A stretch of 8,631 bases of DNA from Bacteroidota bacterium (GTDB lineage: Bacteria > Bacteroidota > Bacteroidia > Chitinophagales > Chitinophagaceae): NCBI GenBank assembly GCA_023391895.1, contig JAEWAC010000002.1:1-8631 (forward strand), given 5' to 3'. Shown here piece after piece: positions 1 to 5,356 of this stretch (position 1 is its first letter; each line of letters starts with the position of its first letter). The notes beneath the pieces are model-generated. The model ran no database searches. It had not been told where the DNA came from and saw nothing but the letters and a program-made list of their open reading frames with translations. The position numbers and the translations under genes were made by a program.

Positions 1-520
1 TCACTACCCGCAATCCGTTTCAGCTTTACTGCTGATCAACTGCACCCTGAACATGCAGGCATCCATGACCAGCCACCTGGAATTTGGATTGAAGGAATTA
101 GGCATTAAAGACCAGGCGCCTTACCGCGATACCACCCGGCCGCTGAATGAAAGGGTTTGGAAAATACACGAACTATTAGGTCAAAAAGATGTCTGGTATA
201 AACTGATGTACCGCAATGCGTATGAAAAAAAATACAACGACTCCGCTACCCTGCTCATTGGAAAGTTCAACCGCGACTTTGCCGATAAAGTATGGAACGT
301 AGCAGCATACTGGAAAGACCATACACCGCTTACCACCAACATCAAGTGCCCTGTGTTGATTATGACCGGCGATAAGGATTATGCCGTTGGTCCTGACCTG
401 TACAAAAGCTTTCATTTTCCTAATCAAACAGTGGTGCATTATATAGGCGGTCACGCACCCTTTCAGGAAGAGCCGCAATGGTATGCCGAAAAAATCATCA
501 ACTTTGCAGCTCAATTTTAA
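1..520 (+). CDS. Alpha/beta hydrolase, C-terminal part (5' end outside window)
   Basis: The reading frame is open from the left edge (first whole codon at base 2), so the ATG at 53 is an internal methionine and the true start lies upstream. The visible 172 residues look like the second half of an alpha/beta-hydrolase fold protein. The stretch SVSALLLINCTLN resembles the strand after the nucleophile elbow, and the Ser nucleophile itself would be outside the window. CPVLIMTGDKD (bases about 347-379) is the typical strand carrying the catalytic acid, probably the second Asp of GDKD at 377-379. GGHAPFQEEP carries the catalytic His at 452-454, followed by a closing helix and the TAA stop. The helical middle part (residues about 20-100) would be the lid or cap. 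The substrate cannot be told; a hydrolase of the proline iminopeptidase or esterase type is plausible. A 43-base gap precedes the next gene on the same strand. Confidence 0.85.
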   Translation, partial: HYPQSVSALLLINCTLNMQASMTSHLEFGLKELGIKDQAPYRDTTRPLNERVWKIHELLGQKDVWYKLMYRNAYEKKYNDSATLLIGKFNRDFADKVWNVAAYWKDHTPLTTNIKCPVLIMTGDKDYAVGPDLYKSFHFPNQTVVHYIGGHAPFQEEPQWYAEKIINFAAQF

Positions 521-563
521 TCAACAACGCTTTTAAGCATTTACAATACAAGTTACCCATACC

Positions 564-1280
564 ATGCGTAAACTGTTTTTCACCCTTGCTGCTTTTTTGC
601 TGCTGGCAACCGCTTTTGCACAAACAAAAGTGTATCTGATCCCGACCCTGCATGGCATTCATAAAAAAAACCCGCAGTATACTTATGACAGCATCAAAGC
701 GGTGGTTGCCCGCATCAAGCCCGACGTAATTGCCGTTGAAATAAGACCGGAAGATATACAGGAAGACAGCGGTTATTTAAAAAACAATTATCCTTTTGAA
801 ATGTGGATGATGCCGCACTGGTTTGCAGCAACCACCATAGAAGGTTTTGACTGGCTGGGACCGGATATTGAAAACAAGCCTATTCCTCCCCGCTACTGGC
901 AGGACCAGTCGCGCCCCAGGTACCTGCAGCGCCTCTTACAGCTGGACAGCGTGTATACCGCCCGGCTCAAAAGCTGCCAGTTGTATACCGATGCCCGCAT
1001 GGATATTTTAAACAAGCAATCATTAAAAGGTATTTTGGCCAGCAACGATGCACTGTTGATCAAGGAATATTACAATTGCCTGGACTTGCAGTTAAGAGGA
1101 AGCGACTATGAAGAACTGACCGCTTTTTACACCACCCGTAATAACAAAATGAAAGACCACCTGGATGTCCTGCTGCAAAAACACAAAGGCAAAACTTTGG
1201 TCGTACTAACCGGCGATGATCATTATCCTTATCTGCTCGATCATTTCAAAAAAGCAAAAGTTATACTGGGCCGGCTGTAA
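564..1280 (+). CDS. Secreted TraB/PrgY-like protein of unknown function
   Basis: This 238-residue protein begins with a clear Sec signal peptide: MRK, a hydrophobic core at residues 4-18, and probable cleavage after Ala19 (AFA-Q). The mature part shows the TraB/PrgY (GumN-like) pattern. There is an N-terminal strand with His30 and His33 (PTLHGIHKKNP), then KPDVIAVEIRPEDI with Glu59 and Arg61, and near the C-terminus VVLTGDDHYPYLL with a G-x-x-H motif (Gly217, His220). In that superfamily conserved Glu and His residues are thought to form a metal-dependent hydrolase-like site; the activity here is unknown. Export through the inner membrane is expected, and no lipobox Cys is seen. There is no recognisable Shine-Dalgarno, as usual in Bacteroidota. 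The stop codon lies inside a terminator hairpin. The gene may be co-transcribed with the hydrolase upstream, 43 bases away. Family assignment is from motifs alone. Confidence 0.75.
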   Translation: MRKLFFTLAAFLLLATAFAQTKVYLIPTLHGIHKKNPQYTYDSIKAVVARIKPDVIAVEIRPEDIQEDSGYLKNNYPFEMWMMPHWFAATTIEGFDWLGPDIENKPIPPRYWQDQSRPRYLQRLLQLDSVYTARLKSCQLYTDARMDILNKQSLKGILASNDALLIKEYYNCLDLQLRGSDYEELTAFYTTRNNKMKDHLDVLLQKHKGKTLVVLTGDDHYPYLLDHFKKAKVILGRL

Positions 1281-1296
1281 GCTGGCTTTTTGTTTT
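1270..1296 (+). terminator. Intrinsic terminator overlapping the stop of the TraB-like gene
   Basis: GCCGGCT (1270-1276) pairs with AGCTGGC (1280-1286), giving seven pairs with one G-U and a three-base loop. It is followed by TTTTTGTTTT (1287-1296). The stop codon TAA at 1278-1280 lies in the loop and second arm. This would end the transcript of the two genes to the left just before the next gene starts. Confidence 0.65.
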
Positions 1297-1297
1297 A

Positions 1298-1305
1298 TAG
1301 CTTTG
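1298..1305 (+). promoter_or_regulatory. Bacteroidetes-type -7 promoter element (TAGCTTTG)
   Basis: TAGCTTTG matches the TAnnTTTG -7 consensus of the Bacteroidetes primary sigma factor at every fixed position. It lies directly after the terminator and four bases before the GTG start at 1310, so transcription would begin at or very near the start codon. No convincing TTG-type -33 element is visible at the expected distance, which lowers confidence. Confidence 0.4.
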
Positions 1306-1309
1306 CGGC

Positions 1310-2080
1310 GTGGATACAAAGCTGGCCGATTTATTAAACAGAAAAGCAGAAGAATACAACACACCTGAATTTATTCCTTCCGACCCGATTTCTATTCCGC
1401 ACCTTTTTACCCGGCAGCAGGATATAGAGATTGCCGGTTTTTTTGCGGCTGTTTTTGCCTGGGGTTCCCGCACCATCATCATCAACAAAACCAAAGAGCT
1501 GATGCGGCTGATGGATGGTGCACCTTATGACTTTGTGCAGCACCATACTGAGGCAGACCTGAAATCCTTACTGCATTTTAAACACCGCACCTTCAACACC
1601 ACCGACCTGCTGTATTTTATAGAGTTTTTGCAGGTGCATTATGCACAGCACCCTTCGCTGCAAACCGCTTTCAGCCAATGGATGCAGCCAGAAGACGAAA
1701 CCGTGGAAAATGCATTGATCGGGTTTCACCGCTACTTTTTTTCCCTGCCCGATGCGCCGCAGCGTACTAAAAAACACATTGCCACACCGGCCCGCGGCTC
1801 GCACTGCAAGCGGCTGAACATGTTTTTACGCTGGATGGTGCGCAGGGACAATAAAGGGGTTGACTTTGGCATCTGGCAGGAAATAAAACCGGCGCAACTG
1901 GTGTGTCCTGTAGATGTACACGTAGCGCGGGTAGCCAAGCGCCTGGGCCTGCTGCACCCCACGCAGCTGAACTGGAAGACCGCCCTGGAACTCACCCACC
2001 AGTTAAAACAATTAGATCCCCGAGACCCGGCCCGGTATGACTTTGCCCTCTTTGGCCTGGGCGTGGTAGAAAAGTTTTAG
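1310..2080 (+). CDS. TIGR02757 family protein (DUF2400)
   Basis: A 256-residue protein starting at GTG. The start is supported because the N-terminus (a short helix, then EEYNTPEFIPSDPISIPHLF with SDPISIPH at residues 24-31, then DIEIAGFFAAVFAWG at 38-52) aligns from memory with the usual start of TIGR02757/DUF2400 proteins, and the length is normal for them. The end, RYDFALFGLGVVEKF, is also typical. The biochemical function of the family is not established. The C-terminal half contains KRLNMFLRWMVRR followed by VCPVDVHVARVAKRLGLL, with Asp202 and His204. This resembles the PVDTHVxRVxxRLG segment of HhH-GPD DNA glycosylases such as endonuclease III, which carries their catalytic Asp; a DNA-related role is therefore an inference. 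No iron-sulfur cysteine loop follows. The gene is probably transcribed alone from the -7 element just upstream, possibly as a leaderless mRNA. Confidence 0.88.
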   Translation: MDTKLADLLNRKAEEYNTPEFIPSDPISIPHLFTRQQDIEIAGFFAAVFAWGSRTIIINKTKELMRLMDGAPYDFVQHHTEADLKSLLHFKHRTFNTTDLLYFIEFLQVHYAQHPSLQTAFSQWMQPEDETVENALIGFHRYFFSLPDAPQRTKKHIATPARGSHCKRLNMFLRWMVRRDNKGVDFGIWQEIKPAQLVCPVDVHVARVAKRLGLLHPTQLNWKTALELTHQLKQLDPRDPARYDFALFGLGVVEKF

Positions 2081-2100
2081 GATCGGGTGTTTGGTTTTCA

Positions 2101-2128
2101 GTTGACAGATGATAGTTAACAGATGACG
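2101..2128. repeat. Imperfect tandem 14-mer
   Basis: GTTGACAGATGATA (2101-2114) is followed at once by GTTAACAGATGACG (2115-2128), 11 of 14 bases identical. It lies 20 bases after the stop of the TIGR02757 gene. No function is evident. Confidence 0.5.
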
Positions 2129-2156
2129 GTAAAGAAGTTCTTACCTCACCCTCGGT

Positions 2157-2176
2157 CCCTCTCCTGAAGGAGAGGG
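2157..2176. repeat. Perfect intergenic hairpin (CCCTCTCCT / AGGAGAGGG)
   Basis: A nine-base perfect inverted repeat, 2157-2165 against 2168-2176, with only two bases between the arms. It is preceded by CTCACCCTCGGT and lies 77 bases after the stop of the TIGR02757 gene. There is no T-run on either side, so it is not a standard intrinsic terminator. It may be a REP-like or mRNA 3'-end stabilising hairpin. Similar CCTCACCCTCGGTCCCTCTCC words are, from memory, common in intergenic DNA of this phylum. Confidence 0.6.
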
Positions 2177-2262
2177 AGGTCCGTCACTTTATTTCAATTC
2201 AGCATTAGAATCGACGTATGGGCTTTTGAAACTTTTCTAAATTAAGAATGTAAAAACATCAA

Positions 2263-2296
2263 CTTCTTCAAAAGCTCATAAAGGGTTTTAAAGAAG
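2263..2296. repeat. Head-to-head pair of the CTTCTTyAAAA motif
   Basis: CTTCTTCAAAA (2263-2273) and TTTTAAAGAAG (2286-2296) form an inverted repeat with 10 of 11 pairs and a 12-base loop. Each arm is the 5' half of the dispersed motif CTTCTTTAAAACCCCATAT found elsewhere in the window. A further minus-strand copy (TATGGGCTTTTGAAA) lies just upstream at 2217-2231. Confidence 0.6.
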
Positions 2297-2342
2297 TGCT
2301 CTGCTCCTAAAGCTATTCAATAAAACAAAGAACCCTCACCCT

Positions 2343-2371
2343 TGTCATCCTGACCTTGAGCCGGAATCTCC
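2343..2371 (+). repeat. Dispersed TGTCATnCTGA repeat, copy 1
   Basis: A 29-base unit beginning TGTCATCCTGACCTTG. It shares 21 of 29 bases with the reverse complement of 2585-2613, and a third, more diverged copy lies at 6908-6936 on the minus strand. Units reading TGTCAT-C-TGA--TTG-TTC-G-ATC are familiar intergenic repeats in Bacteroidota (from memory). Confidence 0.6.
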
Positions 2372-2443
2372 CGCACCTGCAGCCTCTTTTTACTTAGTGC
2401 ACCCTTTATGTCTTGGTGGCCCAAAAAACATCCCTCACATTAA

Positions 2444-2520
2444 CTCCTTTAAAACCCCATATGGTTTCATCATCTGCTAAATTCTTTCTTTCATCTCTGT
2501 AATCTATGATCCCACTTCTT
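2444..2520 (+). repeat. 77-base imperfect direct repeat, copy A
   Basis: Runs from CTCCTTTAAAACCCCATATG to a final CTTCTT and aligns with 2730-2806 over the same length, with many substitutions and one small compensated indel. The next copy of the CTTCTT motif starts at 2515, inside the right end, so the unit is cyclic: motif, ATCTG/AAATC words, TATGATCC-A, motif again. Confidence 0.6.
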
Positions 2521-2584
2521 CAAAAACCCATATACTCTTGTTAGTAATTGATGTTGGTTCAGTTCTTTTAAAGTCCTTATAGCC

Positions 2585-2613
2585 GGGGATGCCGAAACAA
2601 GTTCGGCATGACA
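2585..2613 (-). repeat. Dispersed TGTCATnCTGA repeat, copy 2, with perfect hairpin
   Basis: The minus-strand copy of the 29-base repeat at 2343. Within it, ATGCCGAA (2589-2596) and TTCGGCAT (2602-2609) form a perfect eight-base stem with a five-base loop ACAAG. No T-run follows, so it is a REP-like hairpin rather than a terminator. Confidence 0.65.
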
Positions 2614-2729
2614 GGTAAGCGGTATTCAAAAGAGCAAGCCACCGGAAGCTGTGATCCTCTTCTTTAAAAATTCATACGCAACACAAAACATTTAAACAGC
2701 TCAACTATTCAACCAATCAACTTCTTCAA

Positions 2730-2806
2730 CTCTTTCAAATCCCATATCCTTTTACGAATCTGTGAAATCCTTTTTCCAATCCGTTAAATCTGTGATCCAA
2801 CTTCTT
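2730..2806 (+). repeat. 77-base imperfect direct repeat, copy B
   Basis: Partner of 2444-2520. It contains its own sub-repeat: AATCTGTGAAATCC (2757-2770) and AATCCGTTAAATCTGTGATC (2778-2797), with a period of 21 bases. Its last part, TCTGTGATCCAAC (2789-2801), recurs exactly at 6307-6319, and a related GCTGTGATCC/CTTCTTTAAAA junction is at 2648-2669. Confidence 0.6.
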
Positions 2807-2876
2807 CCTTCTCCATTTTTCGTGTAGCTTACAGGGGTTGTAACAGATTGCGCCGACAGTAGTTAAAAAACCGGTT

Positions 2877-3182
2877 ATGGAAATCAATGCCTTACTGCAA
2901 ACCCTTACCTCGCGATTACCTGCTGCGGAGCGGGAAGCAGTGCAAAAAAAGCTGGAAGATTATATCAATTACCTCATCAACCACGACTTTGAAAGGCTGG
3001 TACAGCAGCTGTACACCATTGATGTAGATGAAAAAAAGCTGAAGGACTTACTGCAACAACACCCCCATACCGATGCCGCGGCGCTGATCAGCCACCTGAT
3101 GATGGAGCGACAACTGCAAAAAGAACAACTGCGGCAGCAGTTTACCACCACGCCGGGCCCGGATGACGAGGAAAAATGGTAA
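2877..3182 (+). CDS. Small hypothetical protein, 101 residues, cytoplasmic
   Basis: The protein reads MEINALLQTLTSRLP, then a charged and largely helical body with INHDFERLVQQLYTIDVDEKKLKDLLQQ at residues about 34-61, and an acidic tail ending DDEEKW. There is no signal peptide, membrane segment or metal motif. The pattern of alternating Leu/Ile with charged residues suggests a compact helical bundle. I recognise the style of a conserved Bacteroidota hypothetical protein but cannot name a family. Codon use looks like that of the neighbouring genes, and the frame is open only for this length, supporting a real gene. The ATG at 2877 is the first in frame after the repeat-rich gap. The stop is three bases from the stop of the opposite-strand gene. 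Confidence 0.75.
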   Translation: MEINALLQTLTSRLPAAEREAVQKKLEDYINYLINHDFERLVQQLYTIDVDEKKLKDLLQQHPHTDAAALISHLMMERQLQKEQLRQQFTTTPGPDDEEKW

Positions 3183-3185
3183 TCC

Positions 3186-3575
3186 CTATTTCCTTCTTTT
3201 CAGGTAAACCGTATCACCTGTATCCGCCGCAAAACGCACCAGCTGAGCTTCGCCTTCAAACACCTGCCACTGGATCAGGTCATCGCTGATGAACTGGATG
3301 AGGCTTTTTAGCGACAGGGTTCCGGTACTATCCTGTACCGTAAAGTCGAACCAGATAGGTGTTTTGGAAAAGTCGGCCTTGTAGTCTACAATGGCTTTTT
3401 TTTGTCCCCGGTACACAATAAACAGTTTGGTACTGTCTTCCACCTCCAGTCCCCCACCGGCGTTTCGCCACCGCACCGCTTCCCATTTACCAATCAGGCT
3501 TTGTATGCTCCGGCCCTGAGCATGTGTGTCAGCATAAAGCAACAGGCCGATTACAACCAACAGCACCTGTTTCAT
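3186..3575 (-). CDS. Small secreted protein, lipocalin-like, 129 residues
   Basis: Begins with a Sec signal peptide: MKQ, hydrophobic LLVVIGLLLYA, and probable cleavage after THA at residues 17-19, leaving a mature part of about 110 residues. The mature N-terminus has a G-K-W motif (29-31) followed by alternating hydrophobic strands (LFIVY, AIVDYKADF, IWFDFTV, GTLSLKSLIQFISDDLIQWQVF), as in small lipocalin-like beta-barrels of Bacteroidota. It has no cysteine and so is not a lipoprotein. Function is unknown; the lipocalin-like fold is an inference from the GxW and strand pattern. It converges on the 2877-3182 gene with only three bases between stops and is divergent from the Rieske oxidoreductase, leaving 111 bases for both promoters. 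A TATAAT lies at 3593-3598 on this strand but has no well-spaced upstream element. Confidence 0.75.
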   Translation of the reverse strand: MKQVLLVVIGLLLYADTHAQGRSIQSLIGKWEAVRWRNAGGGLEVEDSTKLFIVYRGQKKAIVDYKADFSKTPIWFDFTVQDSTGTLSLKSLIQFISDDLIQWQVFEGEAQLVRFAADTGDTVYLKRRK

Positions 3576-3686
3576 AAATCCCCATTTAGTATATTATACA
3601 TTGATAAACGCCAATCATGTGCCGCGGTAAATGGATCATCCTTTCCGGGCACTATTTTTTTGCCTTCATCCACAAACCCGCTTTTT

Positions 3687-5219
3687 ATGAAGAGAGACGG
3701 CGCACTCACCAGCCTGTGGCAAAACAACCTGCCCGATTTTTCGGGCCGTACCGTTACCCTTCCGCAACAGGTTTTTGATGTAGTGATTGCAGGCGGCGGC
3801 ATTACCGGCATTACTACCGCCTTGCTGTTGCAAAAAGCCGGCAGGTCGTGCCTGGTGGCCGAAGCACATTCGCTTTGCTTTGGCACCACTGGTGGCACTA
3901 CGGCTCACCTCAACACTTTTCTCGACACCTCTTATAAAGACATCATTAAAGATTTTGGGGAAGATAGTGCCCAACTAGTGGCCCGGGCATGCCGGCAAGC
4001 GCTGGACCTGGTAAAGCAACACGTAGAAACGTATAACATTGACTGCGGCTATGCAGAAAAAGACGGCTATGTATATGCGCAGGATGAGCAACAGGTAAAA
4101 GAGCTGGATGACCTCATCGATGCTTCTTTGAAAGCCGGAGCGGAAGTGGCTTTTGCCAGCCAGATTCCCGTACCCATACCTTTTCAAAAAGCCATTGTGT
4201 ACCGCCGGCAGGCGCAGATGCACCCTACCCGGTATGTGCTGGCCCTGGCCCGGGCGTTTGAGGAAGCCGGTGGCGTGATCCTGCAAAATTGCCGCATTGA
4301 TTCGGTTAAAGACAAAGCTCCGCTGGAAATGGAAACCAGCCTGGGTTCCCTACAGGCGCACAAGCTCATTTATGCCACCCATATACCGCCCCACATTAAC
4401 CTGCTACACTTTCGCTGTGCGCCTTACCGCAGCTATGTCATGGCCGTTACCCTGCATGACGGTGCCTATCCCGACGGGCTGGCCTACGACATGTACGACC
4501 CCTACCACTACTACCGCACCCAGGAAGTAGACGGACAACAATATTTGATAGCTGGCGGCGAAGACCACAAAACTGCCCACGTGATGAATACAGATGCCTG
4601 CTTTACGCGCCTGGAAAGTCACCTGCGCCAACACTTTCCCGTAGACCAGGTGGCGTTTAAATGGTCATCGCAATATTTTGAGCCCTCCGATGGGCTGGCT
4701 TACATTGGCCGCCTGCCCGGCAACTCCGAAAACATACTGGTAGCTACCGGCTATAGCGGCAATGGCATTACCTACAGCCATATTGCCGCCCTTACACTAA
4801 GCGACCTGGTGCTGAAAGGTCAGAGCGCGTATGCCCGGCTGTTTGACCCGGCCCGCATCAAGCCTGTAGCCGGCTTTGCGGCTTTTGTAAAAGAAAATGC
4901 CGACGTGGTAAAAGAGTTTGTGGGCAAGCGCATCGGGCAGGAAAAACTGGCGGCGCTGGCAGGGCTGGCACCCGGAGAAGGAAAAGTGGTAAAATTTGAA
5001 GGCACCTCTGTTGCTATTTATAAAGATGAAAGTGGTAAATTGTATGCAGTTAATCCTGTTTGTACCCACGCTAAATGTGTAGTAGGCTGGAACAGTGCCG
5101 AAAGAACCTGGGATTGTCCCTGTCATGGAGCCCGCTACGATATCAACGGTCAGGTAGTGACCGGTCCTGCCCACAGAGGTTTAGAAGTAATTGAACTCAG
5201 CAATTTAGTTGATCAATAA
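3687..5219 (+). CDS. FAD-dependent oxidoreductase with C-terminal Rieske [2Fe-2S] domain (YhfW-like)
   Basis: A 510-residue fusion of a D-amino-acid-oxidase-type FAD domain and a Rieske domain, the same order and almost the same length as Bacillus subtilis YhfW. FAD binding: FDVVIAGGGITGITTALLL with GGGITG at residues 36-41, the GTTGGTTAHLNTFLD segment, and ATGYSGNGITYSHIAAL near 353-368 closing the FAD site. A linker of about 30 residues (RIKPVAGFAAFVKENADVV...) leads to the Rieske domain from about 416. Cluster ligands are Cys459 and His461 (CTHAKC) and Cys477 and His480 (CPCHGARYD). Cys464 and Cys479 match the extra disulfide pair of bc1-type Rieske proteins. The ATG at 3687 is preferred because the frame upstream overlaps the opposite gene and looks noncoding, while the FAD motif begins about 30 residues in, as usual. 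There is no signal peptide, so it is cytoplasmic. Substrate and partner are unknown. Confidence 0.9.
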   Translation: MKRDGALTSLWQNNLPDFSGRTVTLPQQVFDVVIAGGGITGITTALLLQKAGRSCLVAEAHSLCFGTTGGTTAHLNTFLDTSYKDIIKDFGEDSAQLVARACRQALDLVKQHVETYNIDCGYAEKDGYVYAQDEQQVKELDDLIDASLKAGAEVAFASQIPVPIPFQKAIVYRRQAQMHPTRYVLALARAFEEAGGVILQNCRIDSVKDKAPLEMETSLGSLQAHKLIYATHIPPHINLLHFRCAPYRSYVMAVTLHDGAYPDGLAYDMYDPYHYYRTQEVDGQQYLIAGGEDHKTAHVMNTDACFTRLESHLRQHFPVDQVAFKWSSQYFEPSDGLAYIGRLPGNSENILVATGYSGNGITYSHIAALTLSDLVLKGQSAYARLFDPARIKPVAGFAAFVKENADVVKEFVGKRIGQEKLAALAGLAPGEGKVVKFEGTSVAIYKDESGKLYAVNPVCTHAKCVVGWNSAERTWDCPCHGARYDINGQVVTGPAHRGLEVIELSNLVDQ

Positions 5220-5265
5220 ACAAAGTCATTGCTGCCGTACCCGTACGGCTCCGGCTGGCTTTGTT
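5219..5265. terminator. Nested hairpin between convergent genes, possible bidirectional terminator
   Basis: Outer arms AACAAAGTC (5219-5227) and GGCTTTGTT (5257-5265) pair with one G-U. Inside is a perfect inverted repeat GCCGTAC (5234-5240) / GTACGGC (5243-5249). It starts at the stop codon of the oxidoreductase. The arms give a short T-rich end in either direction, so it could help end transcripts from both sides. It is weaker than the hairpin at 5308. Confidence 0.45.
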
Positions 5266-5307
5266 GTACGATGTTTGTTTTGTAGTCTTGTTCAGCTTTG
5301 ATTAATG

Positions 5308-5332
5308 CGGGCGGCTTGCCGCCCGTTTTTTT
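5308..5332 (+). terminator. Strong intrinsic terminator after the Rieske oxidoreductase
   Basis: CGGGCGG (5308-5314) and CCGCCCG (5319-5325) form a perfect seven-base GC stem closed by CTTG, followed by seven T (5326-5332). It reads on the plus strand only; on minus the hairpin is preceded by A and has no T-run after it. It lies about 90 bases after the oxidoreductase stop and just before the end of uvsE, preventing read-through into the antisense of uvsE. Confidence 0.85.
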
Positions 5333-5336
5333 GTCT

Positions 5337-5356
5337 CTTCTTTCAAACCCCATATT
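5337..5356 (+). repeat. CTTCTTTAAAACCCCATAT-type motif overlapping the uvsE stop codon
   Basis: CTTCTTTCAAACCCCATATT matches the dispersed motif of the two long gaps almost base for base. Here it contains the uvsE stop (TGA, minus, 5345-5343) and encodes the last residues Gln-Tyr-Gly-Val of that protein on the other strand. Confidence 0.6.

Larger units (their letters stand above)
2081..2876. other. Noncoding gap of about 800 bases filled with short dispersed repeats
   Basis: No convincing protein or RNA gene is seen on either strand. The stretch is a mosaic of short recurring modules: a near-tandem 14-mer (2101-2128), a CCCTCTCCT hairpin (2157-2176), at least eight copies or halves of a CTTCTTTAAAACCCCATAT-like motif in both orientations, two copies of a TGTCATnCTGA repeat, a 77-base direct repeat (2444-2520 and 2730-2806), and CTTAGTGCACCCTTTATG followed by TCTTGGTGG at 2393-2419. 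The pyrimidine-rich, stop-dense character contrasts with the coding neighbours. The promoter of the 2877 gene should be near the right end, but no clear -33/-7 pair is visible. Confidence 0.75.

Noticed and set aside
53..55. ATG at 53 as the start of the hydrolase
   Set aside because: The frame is open to the left edge and the residues before it (SVSALLLINCTLN) are typical of the fold, so the gene is truncated by the window.
2081..2876. CRISPR array or tandem satellite in the long gap
   Set aside because: The repeats are diverged, unevenly spaced and in both orientations, with no constant repeat-spacer pattern and no cas genes in the window.
3593..3614. Sigma-70-like promoter for the secreted protein (TTG and TATAAT on minus)
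   Set aside because: The gap between the two boxes is only 13 bases, and the Bacteroidetes consensus TAnnTTTG is not matched.
3402..3686. Extension of the Rieske oxidoreductase frame upstream to an ATG at 3402
   Set aside because: It would overlap the secreted protein on the other strand over 174 bases, its residues look random, and the FAD motif and family length fit the ATG at 3687.
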